Shown here: one piece after another, positions 26,333 to 37,528 of the stretch | How the letters are laid out: each line of letters begins with the position of its first letter | Numbering within the stretch: the stretch's first letter is position 1 | From: Crotophaga sulcirostris | Lineage: Eukaryota; Chordata; Aves; Cuculiformes; Crotophagidae | Length of the DNA stretch: 64,000 nucleotides | Reading direction: 5' to 3' | Assembly (NCBI GenBank): GCA_013397455.1 | Contig: VYZB01000211.1 | Location: 1-64,000 of the forward strand | The notes under the pieces: generated by a model | The model's database searches: none | Seen by the model: the letters and a program-made list of their open reading frames with translations, nothing else | What the model was told of the DNA's origin: nothing | Position numbers and translations under genes: made by a program

Positions 26333-27694
26333 TATGGTGTTTTTTTGCTGTTTCCTTTTCTACTGTTCATCTATTTAGTTCCTAAATGCAATGAAGGTGG
26401 CACAGAAAAATATTTACTGGTGACTTATGTCACCATAAGTACAGTTGCATTAACAACCATCCCTGTCCTGAAGCTGGACATGATATTCTGTCCAGTCTGT
26501 GGGAATGCACATTCTAAATCTTCATATCTGTCATGTAACTTTGCACATCTGACTTTAAAGAAATATTTGGTCACTGTTTTCAAGGGTGCATGTGCCGTCA
26601 TTGTGTACCTTTATTTGCTATGTGCAAAAAGTAACAATAAATTTGGGTTTTATTTGATACTCTGTGCTCTGATCATTTTGTCCCATTGAGATTCATTGTT
26701 GCTAATCAGATAAACCAAATAGTGCTGCAGTTTAACTTTTAACAGTCAGGGAAATGTTAATTGAATATTCAAAGAAGGAGAGTGCAAAAGTAAAATTGAC
26801 TACTCAAATACAAAACACATTTAATGTATTCAGAAAATGCTTTTCAGTTCTATCAACTCTTTCATAAATTTAGTCATGTGGTAGTTCATAATAGCATGAT
26901 TCAGTTGCCTAACCATAAGCACTATATAAGTACATAAGGTGCTAGAGTGTCCTACCTCAATTTTAGCTACCATTTTGGAAGGATACAAGTTCTCTGCAGG
27001 TACTGTGTCAAATTTGCCAGCCTCACATGGATTTTTAATTGAAAAAATATTGCTGTGATTAATATACTCTATTAGAGATCTTAAAGGAATAGAAGGGGAA
27101 TAAATCCACTCATAAAAATGTTGACATAGATATAGGTTGCTATTAATCTTTGTAGTTCATTATTAGCTATCTGATATCTTGCCTTCTCTTGAAAGAGAAT
27201 AAACCTTATAATATGCAATTTTTATTTTATTCATATATTAACAACTTATTCAATAATACGTATTTGTCCAACATACCGTAGTATTGCATAGGTGGCTTTG
27301 TAGGTGCAGATTGGATTTTGACAACACCTTCAAGATAGTAGGATGAAAATAACTTGAATAACATTAATTTGGCCTAATAATATTTCTGGCATAGAAAGAT
27401 ATTATTTTCCCTATTTAAAAAGAGTCATTAAGAAATCCCTCACATGTGGGAAGAGATTAATTTCGCCTAAATTAAGTCATCTGAAATTTAAATGTGTACC
27501 CTAAGCTAGTTTTCCTGGCTCCCTCTGCAGGCAATGGAGAGCCATTCTTAACTGTTTTAAAAGCAAACTTGTGCTCTGGAGGATCACATTTCTCTCCATT
27601 ATTATAGAGAGATTCTAGATGATTAACTTACACTACCTTTTAAAGAGACAAAGTGAATGTTAGAGACAACATACTGAACTCCCATATTCTTCTC
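26333..27694. other. AT-rich unique DNA, no gene seen
   Basis: No gene recognised. 27445-27485 holds 'GCCTAAATTAAGTCATCTGA', which might be the worn core of the SINE-like element whose head lies at 27695-27765, but this link is speculative. Confidence 0.45.
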
Positions 27695-27765
27695 TGGAAG
27701 ACTCTGAAAAGAATCCCAGATTCCCAGATTGTTAGTCCTTGTATCACTAACCATTGGGCACTGTG
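27695..27765 (-). repeat. tRNA-derived ancient SINE head (MIR/CORE-like)
   Basis: The plus strand reads GAATCCCAGATTCCCAGATT and, after GTTAGTCCTTGTAT, CACTAACCATTGGGCAC. Read on the minus strand this has the order A box (TGGTTAG.G) then B box (..TCTGGGATTC), the layout of the tRNA-like head in MIR/CORE-type SINEs of amniotes ('aacccaggagtcctg...ctctaaccactagacca' in reverse). Such heads come from Pol III promoters, here surely inactive. Similarity is by eye to a remembered pattern. Confidence 0.5.
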
Positions 27766-29299
27766 GGGTACTGATTGAAAGAATATTTTCATTCAAGTCT
27801 GTACTTCTTTCACATCTATCAGACTACAGGGACAATATTTTGTAAAGAGAAGACTTAGTGGAATGAGTAGGGTCTAAAGAAAGGAAAATGTATTAAGAAA
27901 GGATTAGTGTGGTATCTATAAAATACAAAGGGCTACAAGAGAAATAGTAAGCTGTCATTCTTAGGAAGCAGCACTTGGACATAGTGTGCTCTCTGTACTG
28001 TAATTATGAAGAATATGCCTAGAAGAAGAAGAATAAAAGCTGCAAATATATACATATGTACAAACATATACATATACATATAATATATACTACACATGTA
28101 ATTTATGATATTTTTCTTTTCTTCATACTATTTTAAATATATCAGGTGTTTAATGGCTTTTAATATGATTAATCAGGAGATTAAGAGAAACACCAAACAA
28201 ATGCTTTTATGGGAATAAAGTTCAGACTAAGTCATTGCTAGTAGCTAAGAAGTCTACACAGTATGGTTGTCAAATGGTCTATTGTGAATATAGAAGTTGA
28301 ATTTCTGTCTTATAGGTTGTCAGAGCATACTATTGTAGTGCCACAGGTTTACACACAGAGAATTTTTTGAGCCTCTGAAAACACGATTTAAAAAATGAGA
28401 TCTTGAGGCTAATGAGCTTTTAATTTATGTGTTAGTATTATAGACCCTATTATTTTTTGTCCAGCAATACATACTCTATAAATAATATTTTTACAATATA
28501 ATAAATCAGAGTGCACACTGTCCTTAGAAGCTGACCTGATCTTTCACCACTGTATTAAAAAAAGAGATTATTTGATATACCCATAGCAATGAGCAAACAA
28601 ATGTTACTACAACCCCATTAGTTAGTTAAAGAAATAGGAAATTAGGTGAAGTTGATGACTATCCAGAAGAGAGAATGGACATTTTCTGATAGTTTTATAA
28701 AGGAAGGTACAGATAAAGCAAAAAGTATGTTAAAAAAACCCAAACTTGAAGTGTTCTTCCTTTGGGGAAAGAAAATAAATTCTTGTGGTACTCCATTACA
28801 AAGAAGTGGATATGGCTATTAGAAATCTAAGGCAGTTTGCCCAAAGTTTTTATAATCAGCCTTCACAGGACTCTAAAACAATCTTTAACTCCTATGGAAA
28901 AAAATTATTCGATGAGATCACTAATGAGAAGTTGTCTTTTCTTAGAAAGAAGCAAAGAGAGTTGTCAGCTGAAAAAAGAGACACTGGGCTACTTTCCAAG
29001 TAGACTTGTAACAATAGGAATATATCGGACCTCAGACGTAGCGCATAAAAACAAGAGAGGTGCTGATATGTAAAAATGTACTTGACAGGATAGAGAAGTT
29101 ATATTTAGGCACTCTGCAATTAAAATTGATCTCAGTTAAACTGAAGATTTGCTTATCTCTTTTACTCTTAGAAACTTAAGGTGAACTTAATATAAGTCCA
29201 AAAATGGAAATTACCAGAAACAGTCGTTGTGGTCACTGCTGTTTGCCCTACCTATGGACCCTCTATCAACAATTAGAGACAAAAATAATAAGGAAGGAA
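27766..29299. other. AT-rich unique DNA with TA/CA-rich patch
   Basis: No gene recognised. A TATA/CATA-rich patch spans about 28044-28112. At 28785-29003 (plus) a 72-codon GTG-initiated frame encodes a charged, protein-like sequence (..FDEITNEKLSFLRKKQRELS..) that I cannot assign; see findings. Confidence 0.5.
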
Positions 29300-30466
29300 T
29301 AAGGAAAGCCATTCCCCCTCATCCTATCACTACTTACCCTTCCAAAAAGTCTCTCCTCAGCTTTCTTGCAGGGCCCCTTCAGGTATTGGAAAGCTGCTAT
29401 AACTCCTCCCTGGAGCCTTCTCTTCTCCAGGATGAATAAGCACAACTCTCTCAGCCTGTCCTCATAGCAGAGGTGCTTCAACACTCTCATCATCTTCACG
29501 GCCCTCCTGTGGACGCATTCCAACAGATCCATATCCTTCTTATGTTGGGGATTCCAGAACTGGACACAGTACTCCAGGTGGGGTCTTAGAGAAGCAGAGA
29601 ATCACCTCCCTCAACTTTCTGGCCATGCTTCTTTTGATGTAGTCCAAGATGTGGGTAACCACCTGGGCTGTAAGCTCATGCCAAACTTTTCACCAATCAG
29701 CACCCCCAAGTCCTTCTCTGCAGGGCTGCTCTCAATCACATCATCCCCTGGCCAGTATTGAAATCACGGATTGCCCCAACCCAGGTGTAGGACCTCTTGA
29801 CCTTTTTGAACCTCATGAGGTTCACATAGTTCCACTTCTCCAGCTTGTCCAGGACCCTCTGGATGCCCTCCCACCCTTATGGTGTGAAAACTGTCCCACT
29901 TAGCTTGGTGTCATCTGAAAACTTGCTGAGGGTGCACTCCATCCCACTGTCATTATCATTAATGAAAATATTAAACAACATTGGTCCCAGTAGAGAACCC
30001 TGAGGGACACCTGCTGTCACGGATCTCTATCTGGACATCGAGCCTTGACCACTACTCTCTGAATGTGACCATCCAACCTATTCCTTATCCACCAAACAGT
30101 CCATCCATCAAATCCGTATCCCTCCAAATCAGAAAAAAGGATGTTGTGGGGGACTGTGTCAAAGGCTTTACAGAAGTCCAGATAGATTACATCCATTGCT
30201 TTTCCTGTGTCCACTGATGTCATCACTCCATCATAGAAAGCCACCAAGTCGGTCAGGCAGGACTTGCCCTTGAAGAAGCCATGCTCGCTGTCTTGAATCA
30301 CCTCCCTGTCCTCCATGTGCTTTAGCATAGCTTCTAGGAGGATCTGTTCCATGATCTTCCCAGGCACAGAGGTGAGGCTGACAGGTCGGTAGTTCCCAGG
30401 GTCCTCCGTTCTACCCTTTTTAAAAATGGGCACAGTATTGCCCTTCTTCCAGTCACCATTGGTAGC
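29300..30466 (-). mobile_element. CR1 retrotransposon ORF2 fragment (reverse transcriptase), defective
   Basis: A minus-strand, 1.2-kb piece of CR1 ORF2. The frame from 30433 to 30017 shows [10 protein letters not shown] at residues 14-23, GKSC at 56-59, and the motif-A block [15 protein letters not shown] at 83-97 with its catalytic Asp at 86. A one-base loss near 30045 throws this frame off. The following GVPQGS...INDNDSG block is in another frame, and a second shift near 29945 precedes the [10 protein letters not shown] block (catalytic DD box, about 29905-29925; consensus FADD, here FSDD), soon followed by a stop. Further down, 29266-29532 retains the C-terminal LRELCLFILEKRRLQGG and SDRMRGNG segments. 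The CR1 3' UTR and terminal repeats are absent at the 29300 end, so the 3' end was lost after insertion. In life the product copied element RNA into DNA; this copy is dead. Confidence 0.95.
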
Positions 30467-33400
30467 AAATTTTTTTTTTGTTGGAGAAAACAGTTAAAAC
30501 AAATTATCTTGCAATAATATCTTTATTGTTTTCATTTCAAGTTTCCCATTAACATTATGCCATAGTATTACAGTCTAAGACTGAGCCTGTTAATGTTGTA
30601 ACTGTCCTTTTAAATTGGATGTTTGGCATTATTGTGCATCTTAGATGAAAATATAGTGTACAAATCCTCGAAAAAGGTGTGGATTGATATTTAATGAGAT
30701 TAAGGAAGAAAATTAATTATTAAATATGTAATGGATAAAGACAGTAGCAACCCTCCCACCAAAAAAATGATCATTACTTTACCCAGGTTATCCTCAGATG
30801 CTTATAAAAATATGAATTCCTGAACTAATTCTTCTCTGATAAATTAATTGTTAAAAAATTAACTTCTTACTTTTAACTTATCACACTTGGCTTGTGTTTT
30901 CCTCTTCTTTTTGGGGGGGAATTTGTTTCTCAGTGCATAGATGGGCAGGGTGTGAGTTGACATAATATATCCCAAACATGAACTCAACATTTTTAACAAA
31001 CCTGAAAAAGTTTCCTTTTCACAATATCTTTAAGTTATAAACCATATATTCAATAATATGAAAAAAAATCAATAGGTCATTAATACCACTTTGAGTATCC
31101 ATTTCTAAGATGTATGCATAAGCAATGTGTAAAATATTTGCATAAATAAAAAGAGATGAACAAGAATTCTGTGAAATGACGGTTTGGACTACGCAGTCAG
31201 AAAAATAGATCTAGAAAAAGAAAGAAAGGTAATGGTTTATTTTTTTTCTTTCTGACCTCTTCTCTATTTATTTTACGTGAATAAAGATTATGAAATACTG
31301 TATAGCTAGCATTAGTTAGACCCATACATATTCTACAGAGACTGTGGGGAAAAATTCTCCATATTTTGCCTCCTTTGTTTAAATACAGATACTCAAAATA
31401 CTTTTGATTGTAATACATAGAATGATAGCCTAGTTACTTGATGGCAATGTTCCTCTTGCTTTTCCAGCTAGATGCTACTCTTAAAGAAGCTGAATTCGTG
31501 AGAAGTGAAGAATGGATTTTCTTCTGACTATTAGGTACTAAATGCTTAAATGTGTGAGTTATTATCCACAGGCTTCCCTGTTTCAGAAGCCTGACATGCT
31601 AACACAACCTTTGTAAAAGAGTAAACAGATTCTTACTAAGAATCAAAAGACTGTTATCTACAACCAAACATCCCTTCACACTCAGAAACAAAGCTGACAA
31701 GCAAGAAGGCGTGAGGCTTTGTATAGGCTACTTCTGTATTAATAAATAAATACAGAATATACTACCATGCGATTTCTCTCTTCCTTTATAATACTGTCCA
31801 TAAAATGTAGGTACTTATTTTGCTGTTGAGCTTCGTCCTTATAGTTTATCCTTGTAAAGTCAGAATAGCTGGATTTTTTCTAGTTAGAAATGAAACACCT
31901 GTTGGGTTACATACAATAAAGGCAAAATGAAGTGCATGTTTTCTTCTGTAAGTTAGACGCAACAGAGTGTTGAATATTTGTTAATGTCTACCATCTGGTA
32001 CACATCTTTGGCGTTCTCCTTTTGATAACACAAATTCCTTTTGTAAAATGAACATAGTCATAACATCTTCTTTTCAAAGTATTACCCTTATTTTAAGAGT
32101 CATGGAGTTGTTTGCTTGTTGCACTTTCTGCAGCAATTGCAATCCTGAGATAGCAACACACTCTGTACACTCCTATACAGGTAGAACAATCATTCAAAAT
32201 TTTGTGCTGCAAGCAAGTAGCAAGTCACAATTGCTACTGACAAAAACAAGACCCTATTCCATATACACAGTAAAAGACAAATTATCTGGAGATGGAAAGT
32301 AAAGCTAAAACTACATTCTGCAACACTAGTGAAATGCAGCTCAAATGTAGAAGGAAAAGGAACTTAAACTGCTGACCTGGGGAAAACATTTTCATTTGCT
32401 AGCTCAATAGAAAACTGAAGCACATATACTGAGAAAATGTAAGAGTATATAGTCAATAATTATATTAGTGATGAGGAAATTGTTTCACTCTTATTGAGTG
32501 CAGTAGGGGTTAAACCTATAAATTGCTGTATACCTCGTGCTGTTTCACAAAACCACCTGCTGATATTGTAGAAATTCTACAAATTTGCCTTACTTTAGAA
32601 GTTGCTGGTGACTGTGGAGTGTTTACAAACTGGCTGAAAAATAACAAAATGTAGTCCCTCAAACAATAAGTAGATGAATTCAAGAAATGTTGACAGTGGG
32701 TAGGTGATTTCAACAAAGAGTTAAGGGGCGATTCTTAATTCTAAAGGGACATATAATATGCAGTATGCAATATTAAGAAAAAATAAATTAGCTATTGACT
32801 GTGGTTGCTTTCACCATAAAATGTATGTTAAATATTACTATTTTAATTTGGACTGTTACTGAAGATGGTAAGGGGTCACAACAGCATCAGAAAATCTGTT
32901 TACCAACAAATATAGCAAGAGAAGAGTAGGAAGGACAATGTAGGGAACACTTACAGACTGTATATTTTTATTATGAAACTGTCTCACAGTGCCCATTATT
33001 GTTTGTTCAAGGACAAACACTGCAAAGAAACTGGGACATACACAGAAAAGATGTACAGGTCAGTGCAAAAAGCTCCTCATGGGGACAATACCTGAGAATT
33101 CCAGAATCATCAGCTTGCAGACGACAGCACAGAGTCCATAGAGAATACCTTAGCATCTCTACAGCTGTTTAATTTAGAAGTTATTATTTAAGTTCCTTCG
33201 CAAGTGAAAGCAATACAATATAAAATTGAGCTTGATCCAGAGTCTGCTGCTCCTCTGGCAAGTTTGTCAGAGGCTACTTAAGAAGGTGAAATTGCAGAAA
33301 ACTTCAGTGTTTCTAAACATATACTAGAAAAAATCCTCACTCCCCTGAGTGTTGTAATGGTGAAGGTAACATATAGCTGTAAACAACATATGTTAAATCC

Positions 33401-35617
33401 TTATGTTGTGAAATAAGGAGGTCATGCATTATTTGGTAGAGGATGGCTGAGAAAGATTCAGTTGGATTGGCAAAGTGTAATGTGTTTGCAAGCTTGAAAA
33501 TAATTATGGACTCCAGCCTAAAACAAAAATAACTGTTCTGACTGTTTATACAATGAAAACTATCTTTAGGGTAGTATCAGAACTGTAGGCATAACTAAGA
33601 GCCATCAGCACAATCTAGCTGTGAAAAAGGCATAGAGGACAGATAGAGTTTGCTAAGCAAAGTGCCAGCAGCCACAGAAAAGCATTAATGTCATCATTCA
33701 AGATGATCTAGAGTTCTCCTCGTGCTATAAGAAGTGTATGGATTTACCTATTTTTTCCTGATTAAAATGTTACAATTACTGTGCATGAATCCATCTGTCC
33801 CTCTTAAATGACAGAAGTTTTAGTAATCAGAATGGATGTGTACTATAAGCATAATATACATTACTGTTGTCAAAACTGCTGTTGAACTGGTGCTCAGAAA
33901 ATGTCTTTTTCATCTTTTTGATTTTGCATTTCTACTTTGTAACTTTTGGATAACATCATTGTTATCCAGGTTTCCATCAATTATGATCAGGATTTCTTAC
34001 AGGCTAATTAAACCATCACAAGTTTGCCAACACAGATAAATTCATATAATCTAAGAAATTTTCACTGCTCAGAAACCAGTTATTGCCCTTTTGCCTGAAG
34101 TGTAGGAACTGATCCAGTGAATACTCTTAGCCTCTTTCAGTGCAAAGTCATGCACAGTAGCTTAAATCACCACCAGAGCGACGATCATAGTATGTAGTAT
34201 CACTTTGACAGTGACTAATGATAGTTTAATGAATCTCAGATCCCTGTTTCTTCTCCAAGTTACTCTGGCACTTGAAAGTATGAAGGCTTTGCTGATATAA
34301 TCATGTGAGGAGGAAGGAGGCAGTATTTTCTTATATTTGTAATGACGTGATTTTGGCATAGCCATTTTTAGGAAATTTTACAGCAGAGATGTGAGGGGAC
34401 TCTCAAGGAAAGTTCACCCATCCCATTTACTTCACATTTGCACTATTTAACAGCAATCTTAAATTTCATTTCCCTATTCAGTCATGAAGGTTTGCATTTG
34501 AAGGGCTAATATACCCCTACTTCCTTATTAGTCATTATTCATAGAGAAACTACATATCCCAGGAGACTTTGTCATCTTGCTCAGTAGTGGAAATTCTTCA
34601 AATTCACAGTTCCAGTGACTAATGGGACAAAATTTGCTGCAGAGTGGAGGTATAAACCAGCTTAATCTACTGGCAGGAATGGATTTGTAATTTTTGTATG
34701 ATATTTTACATGGAAGTTATAAGACTGTTTAATGTGTAAGAATTAGATTGATTCAATGGATATACTGAAGGCCTCCCTGAGACTTAACTGTTTTCTGCTG
34801 ATGTTACTGTAGCCATTTAGGACCCAACTAGAGCAATAGTGTATGTAAATAAATAGGCTTTAGCTACTTCTAACCCATGAATAAGTACTGCTAGTATTGA
34901 TACAGCATTCTTCCTGTGGCTTTTCTTCGTGTTGTGAAAAGCTCGTAGTATCTTTGTCCTTGTTTCACGGTCAGAAAGTTAAGCCATAGCAGTATCCATG
35001 TCTCAGACTAGATCTAGACACATTCTTCTACCCCAGTGCCCTATTCCTCTCACTGTTGAGACAGGTTAAGTTTTGGAGTAGGCCGTGGATACCATCTGAC
35101 CAATGCCTCGGTATTTATTCTTTGTGGAAGCTCAAAGAGTCAAACAACAACAACAATAATAATAAAAAAAAAACAGTGAAACACATCTAAGTCTCACCTA
35201 ACAGAATCAGGATGCACCCAGTGTATATATGTATTTATGATCATGGGATACAAGAAACATTTTCAGGTTCCTTACCCTGGATGTAGCCACAAGAAATATG
35301 TTGAGAGACAGTAAAAAAGCTGTGTTTCCTGGGAAACAAACTGCTTGTCTGAAACATGTCACCACATTTCAAACCTGACTTCTAAAAACAGGTTTTGCAA
35401 ATGTCTATTACATTCTTATGGGTGTAGACTTTGAAGTACAAAGACTAATTTATCCATTCTGTGGGATAAGTATTGCATGTGTATACAGATGAAGATAACG
35501 ATATTAAGATACGTTCTTAATCATAACATGAAGTACCGTGAAAGTTCCAGAGCTAAGGCGACAGTCTTTGGGAGACTGTTTTTCTACTAAACAAAACTTA
35601 CATTAATTATTTTTCTG
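30467..35617. other. AT-rich unique DNA, no gene seen
   Basis: I see no recognisable gene, RNA or interspersed repeat on either strand. The far end holds an AAC/AAT run, listed separately. Open frames stay under 90 codons. Confidence 0.5.
35142..35174. repeat. (CAA)n/(AAT)n/poly-A simple repeat
   Basis: Runs of CAACAACAA pass into AATAATAAT and then ten A residues. This is a compound simple repeat; no retroposed body is evident upstream. Confidence 0.8.
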
Positions 35618-35733
35618 TAGACATGGCGCTCTGTGACATGGCTTAGTAGGCGTGGCAGTGTTGGGCTGACAAATGGAACTGATGATGTTAGAGGTCTTTT
35701 CCAACCTTAACTATTATATGATTCTATGATTTT
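35618..35733 (+). mobile_element. CR1 3'-terminal fragment (avian)
   Basis: A short plus-strand CR1 tail: GACATGGCGCTCTGTGACAT then 'ggcttagtaggcgtggcagtg', then 'gatgatgttagaggtcttttccaacctta', then ATGATTCTATGA-type terminal repeats. This is the extreme 3' UTR with no coding sequence left, consistent with severe 5' truncation on insertion. Confidence 0.9.
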
Positions 35734-37359
35734 GATCATTTTATAAATATTTTAGCAATTGTAGTGTAACTGTCATATGATTCTAACAGTATTAGCTGCA
35801 GAATATATTTTTTAACTGAGACAAGCAAGCATGTGATTTTCTTGTAATTATATTGTACTTACTATACAATTACTTAGTAAATAAGTTATGAATAAAAAAT
35901 AATTGTATATCAGTTTGCAGTCTATCCAATCCAAACCTGAGACAATAAAGAGTGACAGAACCTAAAGCACCTCAAATATTATCATATGTGAGCTGCTTTG
36001 TTGGTACTGCAGTAAGAGTAGGATGCAATTCAGCTCTCAATACGAAGTCATTACATATTAGAAATCTTATAATTAATAGTGATGATGACAACAAAAACAA
36101 AGTCCAAATATTTTTGATATAAAGACAGCCTGGATATTTTATGAGTTAGAATTTTCAATAACTATTTTTACAGTTAAATCAAATGTGAACTTAGGATAAT
36201 TGCCCCTCAGTTTTTTGAAGTAAGGGATTATCATTTTTAGAAAGTTAAATGCTCTTGCCTGTGAGCAAATTATTTTGCATAGCTCTTAAAAAAAAAGCCA
36301 AATCAAAACAAAACAAAACAAAGAAATTAACTAAAAAACCCAGCATGTAATTACGTGCTTATCTTTAAACACAAAATGATACAATTAAGTCAGAAGGAAT
36401 GCCAGCATGTTTAAAGATGACCTCAAAAGCTATTTTCTCACTTAGGGTTTGGATGAAGCAAAACATTCCTTAAATATTCCTCTGCTTAGTTCAAGGTTCC
36501 TCCTGAAAGAGAAACTGGTGAACTTGCATCAAGCAACTGTGTTAACAGTCTCTGTGAAACTGCCTTACTGGATGTCCAGCAAGCTCTTGTGCTGGCTTCT
36601 AACTTAGACCTCTGTCATCCGTAATTTTCTTCAGTTCTAACAGAGCCCAGACAGTCCTACTTACTCAGATGTTTATAAGCACTCTCCAAATACCTGGAAT
36701 TCATTTCATCTAATTAGAAATATTTAACACATATTCCACTAGGGCTAAAGTAATCATCTTTGTTTCCCTTTCCAGTCAGTGGAAAGAAATAAGTAGTCCA
36801 GAAGTATGCTTTGCTTTACGTATTTTGTAAACCCATTTCAAGATTAAGTGTATTGTCCTTTGGGTGTTTTTCCCCATGTATTGTGTATATGTGACTTGAT
36901 TATACTTAGAAAACTAGCAATGACCTGACAGACACTGGACTTAATGTGAAATGAATCCCTACTTTTCTCCCTAGCACATTTGCCTGAGAGCTGAGGTGCT
37001 GCAACCCGACATTTTCAGCCAATACCAGTCCTTTAGACACACACACAGCAAGACAAATTCATAAACCTTCTAGATGTTTCTTCAAATGTTTTCTTCCCTA
37101 TCAGAACACTTATATTGTATAAGTCACTGTATTGTGCTGTCCAGGATTATTTTCTGCAATTCAAGGCATTTCTTCTGAAATACAACATTTCTATGTATCT
37201 TAAATTCATGATACTCATTTTAACTACTTTGTTCTGGTCATTCCTTTTGACCTGCATGCATTTCCCTTTTAAAAACAGTCACCTTCCCTGAAACATTTTA
37301 GGTTCCCTCCTGCCCAGCTTTTTTCCCTGTTTCTGTTCAGATTTAGTATGGACCATCCT
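35734..37359. other. AT-rich unique DNA, no gene seen
   Basis: Nothing identifiable except a (CAAAA)n run at about 36301-36325. Confidence 0.5.
36301..36325. repeat. (CAAAA)n simple repeat
   Basis: Three to four tandem CAAAA units preceded by an A-rich run at 36287-36296. Confidence 0.7.
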
Positions 37360-37528
37360 TGAGCCTAATCCAAAGTCCATTGAAGTCAATGTAGATGTCT
37401 CCATTGATTTTTAAGGTATGTTTAGTTTTTCTGCCTTCATTTTACTAATTTATAGTAAATCCCATTGAAATTCTAAGTATGATTTGTTGAGTAAGATACT
37501 ATGAATGAAAGTAGCAAAATCTGGCCTT
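37360..37528 (+). repeat. Ancient amniote interspersed repeat relic
   Basis: AATCCAAAGTCCATTGAAGT followed by CAATG..TCCATTGA, then 'agtaaatcccattgaaattc', 'ttgagtaagatacta' and 'gcaaaatctggcc'. The theme of alternating CCATTGAAGTCAATGG and AGTAA words closing in a '(t)ctggcc' end is typical of old repeats shared by turtles, crocodiles and birds (CR1/L3 or MIR-like 3' ends). I cannot name the subfamily from memory. The copy is degenerate and non-coding. Confidence 0.5.

Noticed and set aside
26240..26689. 149-codon hydrophobic frame suggesting a membrane protein
   Set aside because: It starts at GTG, the first in-frame ATG is near codon 81, and its hydrophobic first part is simply the TTTA/TTTG simple repeat read in frame.
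29227..30217. Several plus-strand frames over 29.2-30.2 kb
   Set aside because: They are antisense shadows of the minus-strand CR1 ORF2.
33080..33180. LADDST-like codons suggesting another RT active-site box
   Set aside because: The flanking translation does not match any RT block order; four to six residues alone are chance.
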